Positions 1 through 12,390 of a stretch of DNA of 64,000 nt are shown one piece after another. Below the pieces are notes generated by a model that was not told the origin of the DNA, ran no database searches, and saw nothing but the letters and a program-made list of their open reading frames with translations. How positions within the stretch are numbered: the first letter of the stretch is position 1; every line of letters begins with the position of its first letter. The stretch lies in assembly GCA_002197995.1 (NCBI GenBank), contig NGZR01000003.1, positions 6,944,001-7,008,000 on the forward strand, read 5' to 3'. Both the position numbers and the translations under genes were made by a program. The stretch comes from Gaeumannomyces sp. JS-464. Its lineage: Eukaryota > Ascomycota > Sordariomycetes > Magnaporthales > Magnaporthaceae.

Positions 1-367
1 ATGCTGCTATCGAAGCGGCTAACAAATTAAACCCGAAGGCATACGGAAGTCGGGCCGCATTCCGGCGCTCTTTGTTAGTAAGCGGGCAATTGGCTATAAA
101 GCGTATAAACGCCGGGGCGTTATAAGCGTTACGGGTGGTAGTTATGCGTTCGGCCGGCGGGTGTGCCGGAAAAGGGGTAAAGCCGGGTTTAGGGGGGGAG
201 GTTTTCGAAACCCCTTTTAAGCCTAGCCGGGTATGCAAAAAACTAGCGAGCCTAATGCTAATCCGGGTAAAGTAGCAAATACAAAGGAAAAAGGGTACGA
301 AAAATAAGGGAAAAGTTGTATATCGGCTTTTTAAAACCCGTTATTATTACCCGGCGATAGTGTAATA
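1..367 (-). mobile_element. LINE (Tad1-like) 3' fragment, truncated by window edge
   Basis: This stretch is collinear with about 6291-6640 and 12508-12845, the 3'-terminal parts of two LINE copies further along. It is therefore the 3' part of a third copy on the minus strand, whose 3' end lies outside the window and whose 5' side stops near 367. It carries many extra T/A relative to the other copies, as expected for RIP. No coding frame survives here. Confidence 0.8.
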
Positions 368-390
368 AGCCGGAATACCCCCTGTTAGCC

Positions 391-484
391 ACCCCCCTGT
401 TAACCACTTATTTCCCTATATAAACTAGTAAAAACTTACGGTTTTAACAACGCAATTAAAAATCGAATATAAATCGGAAAAATA
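391..484 (+). repeat. Left terminal inverted repeat of the 391-3297 element
   Basis: Pairs with 3204-3297 in inverted orientation. Differences between the arms are mostly transitions, consistent with RIP. Confidence 0.75.
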
Positions 485-555
485 AACGGTAATAGTATTA
501 GTAAAGTTTAAAAGTAAAAATATATAATAAGAATTTATTATAAGTTTTAATATTA

Positions 556-2414
556 ACGTAGTTTACAAGTAAATGGCGCATATAAATAAGTGGCGCACTT
601 ACACCCGACCTCCAGTTAATTAACGCGCATGCCAACTTAACAACGCTAAAAATCCATTTAAACTACTCGGAACTGTATATATCGGACGTTTTTACTTCCT
701 TTTGGCAAATGCGCGCATTATGTCCGGTTTTACCGCACGTGCCACATCGCCGACGAGTCGTCGTCGCCTTTTTTTTTTAACCCTTATAATCGCGCATTTT
801 TTGCTATAACTGCTTATTTAGGTTTTGCTGGTTTAAAACATTTCGTATTTTTTTAACAATATGTAACCCTTTTTATAAAACACGTGTTTTTTTAGCCTTC
901 CGGCGTTTGCTTAATGCTTTGTTCGCTTTGCGTAGTGAAACAACTTCGGCTTTAAAAAAAGCCATTTAATGCATTATCGAACTCGTCCTTTTCGCAAATT
1001 GGTTTATAACCGCTAGCATAAATAACGAAAAGCTGCTTCGGTAATTGGAAATTTAAGTTTTAATATATTCGGATTGCGAAGTTACGTTTTTAACTGTTTA
1101 AAGCGTTTTAAAAGTCCAAAGTTCGGCGTTATTTAAAAGCTTTTTCGGGGGAGTTAAAATCCGTAATTTTACATCCAGCTTTTTTAAAACCAAATCCGGA
1201 TTAAAAAGAGCAAAGCTAGCTTTTCGAAAACCTTTTTGGATATTTTTTTCGGTTATAAAATTAAAAAATGCCGCTTTAAACGCCGAAAGGAACTCGATTT
1301 TAATTACGTAACTAATGTGTAACTTTATTAAACTTTTAATTTATTAACCGTACGCTTTTTTTAACGGGTTAAAACATTTAACGTTAAGCGGTTAAAAAAA
1401 GTAAAACGAATGCAAAGGCATATAAAGCGTAATACTGTTATATTTTTAGCAGTAAAGTTCGAAATCCGTCGAATAGTGGCTTTTATATCCGTTTAGCATT
1501 AACAAACGATGGTTGCCTTTTATGCGCGACGTAATATGCTTATTAAAATGCTAAATCCATTTTAAGCTAAGCTCGTTCGTAATTTACCCGTTAACATTCG
1601 TTAAAATAACCTAATCGCGTGAAAAGCCTATTTCCGAATACCAATTAGCTAAATGGTATTGCCTTTTAACGATAATAAAAAAAAATCGCTTAACCGTAAT
1701 AGTTAACCTTTTAAATAACCGTAGCTTATTTCCGGTTATTAAACTAAACCAGCTTTGCTTTATTACGGCTTTCCAATGTTATAATAATTATAACGGTAAC
1801 GATTATGCCTATAAAAAAGCCGGTTTTATCGAAATTGTAAATATCGTTATTTAAAATGCCATATTTGGCTATAATATTTCGCATAAAGTCGAATTACGTA
1901 AAAACGAGCTTGGGATTTTCGCATTTGGCTTTTTAATAATCGTACTTTTAAATTTAACGCGTACCGAGCTTTGCGCGGCGTTTAACGAAGTTCGCGATTT
2001 AGTTTTTGCCGACGGCGCTCGCGTCGCGTTCGGCGAGCAGTCGGTTAGCCATATTTTTAACATTAAAAGGCCGGGGAAGGAATGCTTGCAAATCCAGTTT
2101 AAATATGTATTTTACAAGCGTATTTTTTTCGAATTTCGTTAATTTTCGTAATTTAAATACGTAATCGCGTCGAGCAGTTTAACTAGCGCGTTAATAACGT
2201 AGCGTGGTTTTAAAAACGTCGTAAATTTTAACTGCCGAACGCATATTTAATGTTAAATTGGATTGGATTGCCCGTATAGCAAAAATAATTTTCGCTTTAG
2301 TAAATGTCGACGTTATTTATAGTTGTTAAGAAATTGGAGTTGGAAATGGAAAATACGCGTCGCATTAAAAAACGCGCTACTTACTTATGTGCGCCACTTA
2401 TTTGTAAATTACGT
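556..2414 (-). mobile_element. pogo/Fot1-like DNA transposon, RIP-degraded, copy 1
   Basis: An 1859-bp element with inverted ends that begin acgtagtttacaa and finish ...aaattacgt, flanked on both sides by TA, the target duplication of the pogo/Tc1 superfamily. Read on the minus strand it is collinear with the second copy at 4585-14713: helix-turn-helix region at about 1870-2260, DDE domain in the middle, and a C-terminal CCHC-like knuckle near 740. Stops occur throughout every frame and the base composition is very AT-rich. The element sits inside the TIR element 391-3297, so it inserted after that one. Confidence 0.88.
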
Positions 2415-3203
2415 TAACGGTTAAGCAATAAAAGTAAATATATGTAAATTGTTAAGGTTTTTTAATAAATTGTATGGAAATTATAATATTAAAAAGCTGT
2501 TAATGTCGGATAGTTATTCCGGCGTATGCATTTAAAGGATTTAAAGGCTTAGGAGGTTTAAAAGGCTTTTAAGGCTTACAAGGCTTATAAGGCTTACGTA
2601 ACTTAAAAGCTTAAACCTTTTTACAAATAAAAAAGGGCTTGTTAGCCCTTTTTTTATAGCTAAATCTCCTTTCTTTTTATGTATAATAAAAAAACTTTTT
2701 TAATTTATAAATCTTTATTTATCACTTTTAACGAAGGGCTTCGAGCTTAATAAAAGTAACACTTTTACTAACAGTTAATAACTTTTTAATTATATAAGTT
2801 ATAAATATGCGGTTTTTTGCATTATATATACGAAATCGCGGATTTTAACGTATAATTTTTATATATTATATATATTACGTAATTACCCCAATATATAGCA
2901 TTTACATAGTGTATTAAATAGAATATTAGGAAATGATTTTTTAAAAATTGTAAAAAAATTATATAAATTTGTTTTTTTAATTACATTATATATTTTAACG
3001 TTATAAATCCGTATAAACTTATTGCAATAAAATTTACATAGTAATTATAAAATTATTACCGTTTTTTATTTACATATAATATATATATAATTTTTAACTT
3101 TTAATTAATATATAAGCTTATTACCCGTAATAACGTATAAATAATACCTTTTTAATATATATTAAAAATTTCCCTTTTAAATTTTATAACCCTTTTTAAC
3201 TTG
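2415..3203. other. AT-rich interior of the TIR element, with a short tandem array and a hairpin
   Basis: No gene. At about 2532-2612 there is an imperfect tandem array of an aaggctta-type unit. At 2629-2654 an 11-bp perfect stem (aaaaaagggct) encloses a 4-base loop. The rest is AT-rich and featureless to me. Confidence 0.5.
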
Positions 3204-3297
3204 TATTTTTGCGATTTTTATTCGATTTTTAATTACGTTGTTAAAACCGTAAGTTTTTACCGGTTTATATAAGGAAATAAGTGGTTAACAAGGGGGT
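3204..3297 (-). repeat. Right terminal inverted repeat of the 391-3297 element
   Basis: Inverted partner of 391-484; ends in ggttaacaagggggt, the complement of the left tip. Confidence 0.75.
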
Positions 3298-4584
3298 GTT
3301 ACGACTAGTATGCAAGTTTTAAAACAACAAAACGGGAGGGGCCCCGGGTAGCGCTTTTACCCCGTATTTAAACACACGGAGTTACGAAACAAGCTTATTT
3401 AAACCGAATTTTTGGATTTTTAAATTTATAAACAAAACTATAAATCCAAAAGGATTTTTAAATTAATAAACAAAGCTATAAATCCAAAAGCCATTAAGGT
3501 AAAAAGCGTATATATAAAAAATGGATTTCCTATTATTTTAAATAGCTATAACTAAAGTTTCGGCATTAATTAACCGAAGTTAGCTTGTAAGCATCTTTTA
3601 AAGCAAGCAATTAAATTGTTTTTTTAAATTACGCGTTTTTTTTGTATTTAAACTAGCGATATTATCTTATTTACCCGAGCGCGTAATTTTTAAACCATTA
3701 TGCTTTATATTGCTTTTATTCGAAAAAAGCCCCCCGCCGCGTCCAATTTTACGCGGTTATATTTTATTTATAATAAATTTAAAATAATATTTTTAAACAT
3801 TTTTAAAATAACGTAAAATAAAGCCGGAAATACCCACCCGTTTAAATTTATTTCGCATTTAACAATTTAATTAATTACTACTAATTATGCGTTTTAGGAT
3901 TATGCTAAGCTATTATAGCGTTTAAAACTATAACCGCTTAACTTCGATTTTTACCGTAAAGTTGTTACTTATCGCCGCGTAACATTCGCAACCAAAATCC
4001 ACTTATACGTTTACAAATTTAACGGAATTAAATAATGCTAATATTAAAAATAAAGGGGCTATTATATTATATTTATTTTTTTTAACTCGTTTTTCCACTT
4101 TTTAATATAAAATTTCCTAGTTATTAATTTATCCCGTTATTACGGCGCTTTTCTTTAACTAAAACTTATGTTAAAAGCTATTCATTTTCCGTATTAATGC
4201 TTATCGTCGCCGCTTTCGATACCGTGGTAATTTTAAAGCGAATCGCGCTTTAATAGCGGTACGCCCGTTTTTTATATTTTTAACTACCATAGTTTAAATA
4301 CGCCCCGGTTTCGCGTTGTTAGCGAAACACTTTTTAAAATACTTAAAACGCTTTAAATTTGCGTGCCTTTTATCCCCGCCTTTTTCGAAATTAATGTTAA
4401 TTACGTTTATACCCGTTATAAATATATCCCCCACTTTACCCGTAGTTCGGTATGCGGCGTAAAAAATGGGTATTTTTTTTATTTAATTTATTACTTATAT
4501 TAATCGTTTTTAAAGCTTAAACGATACGTTTATATATATATTATACCGTTATATATAAATTATTACCTTTTATTTAAAATTATA
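3298..4584. other. AT-rich, unassigned repeat-like sequence
   Basis: No frame longer than a few dozen codons and no recognisable motif. Composition matches the RIP-damaged transposons on either side, so it is probably decayed transposon DNA, but I cannot assign a family. Confidence 0.4.
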
Positions 4585-4754
4585 ACGTAGTTTACAAATA
4601 AGTGGCGCACACAAGTAAATAGCGCGTTTTTTAATGCGACGCGTGTTTTCCATTTCCAACTCCAATTTTTTAACAACCACAAATAGCGTCGACATTTACC
4701 AAAGCGAAAATTGTTTTTACCATACGGGCAATCCAATTTAATCCAACATTAAAT

Positions 4755-6174
4755 GTGCGTTCGGCAGTTAAAATTTACGACGTTCCTAAAACCACGCTAC
4801 GTCGCCAACGCGTTAGCCAAACTGCTCGACGCGATTACGTATCCAAATTACGGAAATTAACGGAATTCGAAAAAAATGCGCTTGTAAAATACATACTTAA
4901 GTTGGATTCGCGAGCATTCCCTTCCCGGCCTTTTGGTGTTAAAAATATAGCTAACCAACTGCTCGCCGAACGCGACGCGAGCGCCGTTAGCAAAAACTGG
5001 GTCGCGAACTTCGTTAAACGCCGCGTAAAGCTCGGTACGCGTTAAATTCGAAAGTACGATTACCAAAAAGCCAAATGCGAAAATCCCAAGCTCGTTTTTA
5101 CGTGGTTCGACCTTATGCGAAATATTATAGCCAAATATGGCATTTTGGATAATAACATTTACAATTTCGACGAAACCGGCTTCCTTATAAGCATAATCGT
5201 TACCGTTATAATTATTATAACATTAAAAAGCCGTGGTAAAGCAAAGCTAGTTTAGCTTAGCAACCGGGAATGGGCTACGGTTATTTAAAAAGTTAACTAT
5301 TGCGGCTAAGCGATCCCCCTTTTATTATCGTTAAAAAGCAATACTATTTGGCCAATTAGTATTCGGAAATAGGCTTTTCACGCGATTAGGTCATTTTAAC
5401 GAATGCTAACGGGTGGATTACGAACGAGCTCGGTTTAAAATGGATTTAGCATTTCGATAAGCATATTACGTCGCGCATTAAAAGCAGCCATCGTTTATTA
5501 ATGCTAAACGGATACGAAAGCTACCACTCGACGGATTTCGAACTTTACTGCCAGGAATATAACATTATTACGCTTTGCATACCTTCGCATTCGTTTTACT
5601 TCCTTTAACCGCTTAACGTTAAATGTTTCGGCCCGCTAAAAAAGGCGTACGGTTAACAAATCGAAAGCTTAATAAAGTTACACATTAACTACGTAATTAA
5701 AATCGAGTTCCTTTCGGCGTTTAAAGCGGCATTTTTTAACTTTATAACCGAAAAAAATATTTAAAGAGGTTTTTAAAAGGCTGGTTTTGCTTTTTTTAAT
5801 TCGGATTCGGTTTTGGAAAAGCTGGATATAAGGTTACGAACTTTAATTCCCCCGAAAAAGCTTTTAAATAACGCCGAACTTTGGATTTCCAAAACGCCCT
5901 AAATAGCTAAAAACGCAATTTCGCAATCCGAACATATTAAAACTCGGATTTCCAATTATCGAAGCAGCTTTCCGTTACCTATGCTAGCGGTTATAAACCA
6001 GCTTGCGAAAAGGACGAGTTTAATAATGCATTAAATGGCCCTTTTTAAGGCCGAAGTTGCTTCGCTACGCAAAGCGAACGAAGCATTAAACAAACGCCGA
6101 AAGGTTAAAAAAACACGTGTTCGATAAAAAGGGTTACATACTGTTAAAAAAATACGAGATGTTTTAGACCAGCA
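4755..6174 (+). pseudogene. pogo-type DDE transposase, N-terminal and catalytic part (broken)
   Basis: The first open stretch (4755-5045) encodes a psq/CENP-B-type helix-turn-helix region (FGVKNIANQLL, VSKNWVANFVKR). Downstream frames give the DDE core: IYNFDETGF near 5155-5181, NGWITNELG near 5405-5435, LNGYESYHSTDFELYCQEYN near 5505-5560 and a proline/glycine-poor end GPLKKAYG near 5630. These are the landmark blocks of fungal Fot1/pogo transposases (HTH_psq, HTH_CENPB, DDE_1). Stops (TAA, TAG) of the kind RIP makes interrupt the frame, and the LINE insertion removes continuity with the C-terminus. Not functional. Confidence 0.88.
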
Positions 6175-6924
6175 GGAGAGAAAAAAAGAAAAAAAGTATA
6201 TTTAACGTTAGTAAATCGGGATTTACCAGTTCCTGCCTCCCAAGGGGCATATAACGTGCTAGCGCTACCTAAGCTTAACATTAGGCTATATGCTGCTATT
6301 AAAGCGGCTAACAAATTAAACCCGAAGGCATACGGGAGTTGGGCCGCATTCCGGCGCTCCTTGTTAGTAAGCGGGCGATCGGCGGTAGGGCGTATGTATA
6401 TACGCCAGGGCGTTGTAAAGCGCTGCGGGTGGTAGTAATGCTGTTGGCCGGCGGGTATGCCGGAAAAAGGGTAAAGCCGGGTTTAGGCGGGGGAGGGGGT
6501 TTTCGGAACCTCCTTTGGGCCCGGCCTAAAGTGCGGGGGATTAACGAGCCTACTGTTAATCCTAATAGTACAAAGGAAAAGGTTAAATATAGGCTTTTTG
6601 GGCTTTATTGTTATCGTTTAGCGATAATGTAGTAGTTGGTGGTTTTAACGAACGAAGCAAAAAGGAAGGGCTTTTGGAAAAGCCGTTTTTAATATCCGGG
6701 CTTATCGAAGGCCGGGGGAGGGTCCGCTATAGGCCATTTGTTTTTTACCGCCCTAGCCAACTTGCAAAATACAAGGTGAGAAAGGGATTTGTTTTTTCCG
6801 CAGGCACGGGTTATCGTCTTCGTGTTGGAATTTTCGGTGGTACCAGTCGAAATCCCCGTGGCCGGTGCGTGCGGCTATTAGCCGTTGCAGTACCCCGGTG
6901 CAATTGCAACGCTTCGGGCGTGTG

Positions 6925-9900
6925 TTATAATACCGGCGGGAAGCCTATAACCTTATACCGATCCGGAAAGTTGTTTTTAAACCATGCGTTCCGGGCGTCC
7001 CGGGCTGTTTTCCGGGCCAAAGCCTTTACTCCGGCTACCGTTGGTTTAAAATGTTGGGGTATTGGCAGGGCCGATCCCAACTTTGCTTCGGCGTTTGCCT
7101 TTTCGTTTCCGGGGATTCCCATATAGCCCGGGGACCAGCGTACGCATACCTGGTGTTTATCCATAAAGCAATGGATTTTTTAAAAGCCCTTTGTAAACTA
7201 TCAAAGGCCGTGCTTAAACAGCCGTTGGCCGCCGAGGTGTTATCGAGGCACAAGTGGAAAGTGCAATTGCGGAAGCTCCAAACGGCTTTACGGAAGCCCA
7301 TTCGGGCCCCTTCCGCTTCGCCGTCGAACACTTCCGCCGGATGCGCTAACCGGCCGTGCCCGGAAAGTTTGCGTTGGCCGGCTTGTATTACCCAGCCGTA
7401 TCCAACTGCCCCGTCTTTTGCTTTGGACCCGTCGCTATATATTATAACGTCGGTAAGTGGGAGGGTGCGAAGCCACGTTATAAAAGCTTTTGCGGCTGCG
7501 GGCTTTTTTTATGTGGCCACCGTAAGCCCCGTGTATTTATACGAAAGGTAGGCCGGGCGGGTGCAAGCCGAAAAAAGTCCGGCCGTCCTTTACAAAAAAG
7601 TCGCAAGCTTGCCGGGTAAGCCTGCCTTAAGCCCTCGGGCGTTAAAAGCCGGCTTGGCCGCTGCGGCCAGGGGTGATTTTCCGGAACCGTATTTATACGG
7701 GCCGCGAAACGAAGGCGGGCTTGTTTTAAAAGCGCTTGGGCGCTTGGGATGCCGGATTCGTAATGCAGGGCGTTTATCGGTGCGGTTTTCCAAGCCGGAA
7801 CCACTGCCCGAAAGGACGCGGTTAAAGCTTTATCCACCCGTTCGATTAAATGGCCTTAGCGGATATGTTGCTGTTATGCTGGTTTATACGGGTGTGGTTT
7901 GGTTTTGCCCTTATATTACACCTTAGCCCCGTATAAAGCCGTGGGGATTATAACCGTCGTAACGGCTTTATGTATCGAATGTGCCGGTATCCCCCCTATC
8001 GAGTTCGTAAGCCTCCGGAAGTGGTTGGCAACGCTTTGGGCTTTTGCAGCCTTATTATCGACGTGGGTTTTAAAATTAAGCCGTTGGTTGAAAAGAACCC
8101 CTAACCACCGTAAAGCTCTTGTAGCTTGTTATATGGTAAGGCTTTCCGCCGTAACCGCTGGGGTGTGGGGTTTTTTCCGTGGAAAAATGCATAAGTTCGC
8201 ACTTCCCCGGGTCGAAAGCAACTTATTAGCCTTCCCTAACGTAGGATTTCCGTTACCGTAGCCCCTGCTTTACGGGAGCACTTTTCCGGTGCTACCCGTT
8301 ACGCAAATGCTTATATCGTCCGCGTATCCGTACTAACCGCTTTTGCTTTAGGTAGGATTTTATATAAAGCATAAACAGGACCGGTAACGCCGGTAACCTT
8401 TGGGGTAGCCCGCAGTTCGGGGAAAAAGGGGGTGCCGGTGGCGTTTTAAACGCACTTTAACCACCCTGTTTTTGCAAAAATAATACCATCGTATTAACGT
8501 TAATCCAGCCTTGGTTTAAAAGTTCCGAAAAAGCCTCCGGCGGAGTACGGCGTCGAAAGCCCCTTACATCCATGGTAACGAGGGCGGCCGATTTATGCTT
8601 TTGGAAGGCCCGTTCCACCTCGTGGGCACGCATGCCGTTAAATCGATGGCGGCCTTTTTCGGGGTAGCCCCGGCGTGTTGCGGGGCTATAAGCCCGTGTT
8701 GTAATGCGAGGGACGCCATCCGCGAAGCCATAGCCGCTTTAGCCCTTTCCCTAAGCACGGGAGCAAAGCTATCGGGCGGTAGGATTTTGGGTCCGTTATA
8801 TCCGTTTTATTCGGCTTTTTTAGCATAACCACCTCCGCTGTGCGGAAAGGGCCCGGGTGGTGCCCGGCTTTAAAGCAGGCTTCGAAAAGGCTTAACGTAT
8901 TCCCCTATTGCCGGCCAACCGCTGTAAGCAGTTTAACCGTTAAAAGTCGACGCCCGGGGCCGTGTTTGCCGTGCCGACGGTGCACTTCCGGCATTCCTCC
9001 AGGGGACGTGGGGGTCCCACGGGATTTGTGCGGTCCTTTGGGTAGCCCTTTGCTGTAACGGGTCCTTTTGTAATCGTCCTCCGCCGTAAACCTACGGAGG
9101 ATTTTGCGACCTAATGCTTCCGCTTTATCCCTTAGGGCTATTATAAACTCCCCGTTAATATTTAACGGGGGAAGCCGTATAGCGGGTGTAAGTTTATGCC
9201 ATTTTACAGCACGGTATAGCGCTTTCGGGGAATCCACTTCTTTAGCACGCTGGCCTAATGCTGTTTTTAGCCGTCCGAACCGTTGCTTTTAAAGCACGGG
9301 CTTCGGCCGTAAAAGGCCCGCCGTTTCCCATAGCTTTTGCGAGGTCCCGTTGGGCGTTGGCGCACTTTTCGTTCCACCAGGGTTAGCCTTTTCTTTTAGC
9401 TTTAGGCCCCCGGCCGAGGGCTATTAACGCATTTTTTAGCAGGTTTGTTAATGCCTCGGCCGCTTTATCCAGGTAATCCGTATGCTTGGATTTAAAGTGG
9501 CGGTAAGCTGCCGGCCCCCGTTGCTACCGCGTTTGCGAAAATCGGTAGTTTATCGTTTGGTAGCGTAACACGCCGGCATTCGGAACGGAGTTATTAGGTT
9601 TAGGACCTCGATCCGTATCGAGCGGTGGTCCGAATCGGTTGCTAGCGAAGGGTCGATTTCCGCTGTTGCCAAAGGGCGTTGGAAAAGGTAAAATCCAAAA
9701 CGCCCCATCGTTATGCGTAGGTTGGCCTGTCGGTAAGTAGGAGGAGGTTATAAGTATTAGCATTGGGCTATATTGGCCCCTATTCCTATTACCCCTAACC
9801 GGATCCCACGCCGGGACCCTGCGTTAAAGTCCCAGCTATAATGCATTTTGCCGTTGGGCGCTAACGTAGTAAAAGGTTTAACGAGGGTTCGAAGGGTCCC

Positions 9901-10210
9901 TGGAGGCCTATATACGTTAACGAAAGTGCACCCGGCGACGGTAAGCCAAAGGATGTCCCGGGTGCTGCCTGCCGGCCGGTCCGCTACGGGCCAAACCCCG
10001 GGTCCTTCCGTACGTAAGTTATTACCCGAGGCCTGGTTTGGTGGTCGTGCCAGCTATTTACCGGAGTAAATAGCTCGTACGACGGGTGGGTGCAAAGCAT
10101 AAGCTTCCCTTTCCACGCCTAGGGGGCTTTTGCATTAGCACCACGTCGATATTTTGGCTCCAAAATAGTTGGAGTAAAATAGCCCCCGCTTCCCAGCTAC
10201 GTCGAACGTT
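6925..10210 (-). pseudogene. LINE copy A ORF2: endonuclease, reverse transcriptase, RNase H (decayed)
   Basis: Reading the minus strand from 10,210 downward: NVRRSWEAGAILLQLFW followed by IDVVLMQKP is the start of the exonuclease/endonuclease fold. LPTGQPTHNDGAFWILPF closes it near 9,700. RT blocks include the AAIDLTACV region near 8,620-8,660 and a YADD catalytic motif at 8315-8326. RNase H follows, with a YSDGS block near 7,440, an FDGEAEGA block at about 7,310, LDNTSA at about 7,240 and WSPGYMGIPGNEKANAEA at about 7,080-7,140. Stop codons and frame changes separate these blocks, so no continuous product exists. Confidence 0.85.
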
Positions 10211-10513
10211 CGCTTGGGCGGCGTAAGCACGGCGTTCGGGGCGAAGCCCCGGGCGCCGGGGCTTTATTGCCATGCGTTTGTTATATCCGGTTAGCTGCTG
10301 GCATACGTAAAAGCGGCGTTAATGTATTGGGGGTTTTAGCCCTGGGGTTATTGGCCAGCGGTACCGTCGGTTTCCTCCGGGGGGTTTCCGGTTATTTCGA
10401 TAGCCCTTCGAGCTCGGGGAGGTCCAGTTCCATATCCGCTAGTACTTCGTATTAGTTGTTGGAATTAACCCTAAGCCTTTTAGCAGGGTGCCTTTCCCTG
10501 CTGGCCGTACGGG

Positions 10514-11150
10514 TTACGCCTTCGGGGGCCGGCGAATTCGCCGGGCTTGCCACGGCAGCGGTTGCGGGGCGGCGGCGGCGGCGGCGGGGGTAACGGAATA
10601 AGCGGCGTTACCGGTGTCGGCCGCGGGGCTAGCATCGGCGGTAGCGGCCGTGGTAACGGTAGCGTTAACGGTGGTAATGGTGGTTACGGTAGTGGCGGTA
10701 GCGGTCGTAAAATCCGCCGTCGGATTCGCGGCTAAGGCGAAGTTGCCCGTAGTAGTTGCGGTTGCGGAAAGGGTGTTAGCGGCGGCAACGGCGGTGGCGG
10801 TGGCAACGGCGGCTTCCGCCGCCTTTGCCGCCGCCCGGTACGCTTGTGCGCCTAACCTCTTAACGGCCCTTTTTTCCTTATAGGTTAAGTGCTTTAGCAT
10901 TTTGTTTACCCGTACGGGCCTTATAAGGCAGTTCGGGTGGTTAGCAAAGTACGGGCCCGAGCAGTTCGCGCATTGCGGGGGGGCCGTACACGGTTATACA
11001 TGCCGGTCGTCGTTTATTTTCCCGCACCGAAAGCACCTATCGGCCCGGGCGCAATTGCGGGCCACGTGGAAGCCGTGGCAGCCAAGGGTGTGCTGGGTAA
11101 CCGGCGGGTGTCGTTGTACGCGGCGTGAAAAGGAAGTGATCCCCCAAAGC
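10514..11150 (-). pseudogene. LINE copy A ORF1: gag-like protein with zinc knuckles (decayed)
   Basis: On the minus strand near 11,080-10,930 three cysteine/histidine knuckles follow each other: CHGFHVARNC, then CFRCGKINDDRHV with a stop one residue later and a following Cys, then CANCSGPYFANHPNC. This spacing is typical of Tad1-clade ORF1 proteins. After the knuckles a 128-codon open stretch (10,514-10,900) is extremely alanine/threonine-rich; on the plus strand it reads as glycine-rich GGC/GGT repeats. At least one stop lies inside the knuckle region. Confidence 0.78.
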
Positions 11151-12390
11151 CTAAACCCGGCCACTTGCGTATAAAGGGATATAATCCACGATATACGCCC
11201 TTAGTGGTCGACGCCGGCCCCGGAAAGCTTAACGTTTACCGGTTTATGCCTTGTTTAGGCTTCCACTTCCTTTCGAACCAGTTTATCCGATACCGGGACG
11301 CATTGTTTAAAGCCGTTAGTTAAGGAGGTAAGGCAGCCGGAAATTACGTAGTTGTACTAAATTTCGGGCTTTTCGATCCTTTCGGCGTTATATAAACGGC
11401 CTAGTTCGAATCGGTGTTGCAAAAGCCGGCTTTAAATATCGGCCGTTTTTGCTTTTAATACGAACCCGGTAGGGGTTCGGTACGCCTCCGGGACGTCGGC
11501 CGTCGTAAACGGCAGGTCCCTACTGTTAATAAGGGCTTTGCGAATGCTAAAACCCGTTTGTTGGTTGGCTTAAACCTGCCGTTCTTCCGGGATTTTAACG
11601 AACACCCGGAAGTCGGCTTTAAAGCCTGTTAATAGGCGGGTGCCCGAGTAGTTTAAGGCGTACGGCCCCGAAAAGCTTGTGCGGGTTATTGGTGTTATTA
11701 GTGGCCTTCCCGGGCTACCGACGCGTAAGTAGCCGGGGGCGCGCGTTACGGGGGCTCCGGGGCCCCGTATAAGCTTTTTTCCTTTTCGGCCGGCGTAAAT
11801 AAGCCGAAAAGGGCTTGTTTGGCGTAATCGATAAAGCAATCTTTCCAGCCGTTAGCTTCGGGGATTGCTTCCGCCGGAAGGGAAGTAATGCCGGCGTCGA
11901 TAAATCGGGCCAGCGTGGCGCAAATTAGGGCCGTTTATTGTTATTTGCGGTTATAGCTCGCAATAATTTCCTCCGCGGCCGCCGCGGCCAACCCGACAGG
12001 TGGGCGCGTACGCCGGCGTTGGGGAGGGGGGGAGGGGCACCTGTGCCGGTGCTGCCGTCGTGGGAGCCTTTTAGCCCTAATCGGGCCCTGTTGGGTGTTG
12101 TTAATTCCGCAACGGGAACGGCGTAATCGGGTGCGCTAACGCGCGGGGGGCCCGGGTGGCAGCGACGCGTTCTTCCGGGCCGTTGGGCCGACGAGGAGGG
12201 CGCGCGCCACCTTATTGGCCGAAGGGGGGGCTGTTAGCAACGGCATGTTACCGTCGCCAGCGCCGTTAGCGGGCGTGGTTATTAGTGTTGGGTCGCTAAT
12301 TAGCGGGTGTTAAAGATTTGTATGCAATTTGGCAGTGTGCACTAATAGCGCAATGCTAAAAATTGGTAAATTCGAGGAAGGTTTTTAAAC

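Larger units (their letters stand above)
391..3297. mobile_element. Non-autonomous DNA element with ~94-bp terminal inverted repeats
   Basis: The ends at 391-484 and 3204-3297 are reverse complements over about 94 bp with few mismatches. The outermost bases are a C-rich start followed by ctgttaaccacttatttcc. Between the ends lies a pogo-like transposon (556-2414); without it this element would be about 1.05 kb. I see no transposase frame belonging to the element itself, so it looks non-autonomous (MITE- or MULE-like). No convincing target-site duplication is visible, so the superfamily is undetermined. Confidence 0.7.
6175..12380 (-). mobile_element. Tad1-like LINE retrotransposon, near full length (copy A)
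   Basis: About 6.2 kb on the minus strand with the order expected of Tad1-clade LINEs: ORF1 with CCHC knuckles (about 10,930-11,110), apurinic-type endonuclease start (about 10,115-10,205) and end (about 9,530-9,760), reverse transcriptase (about 8,200-9,240) and RNase H (about 6,930-7,470), then a non-coding 3' part. It is less AT-rich than the surrounding elements but full of stops and frameshifts. Its flanks repeat the sequence ttt(t)a(g/a)accagcaggag at about 6161-6178 and 12381-12398, which I read as the target-site duplication. Confidence 0.88.

Noticed and set aside
7051..7926. Plus-strand frames of 120-170 codons in the LINE copies
   Set aside because: Antisense to the RNase H and RT regions; no motif on the plus strand.
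10547..10883. Glycine-rich and valine/alanine-rich plus-strand frames
   Set aside because: They are antisense to the alanine-rich tail of the LINE ORF1 on the minus strand; the triplet repeat creates open frames in several readings.
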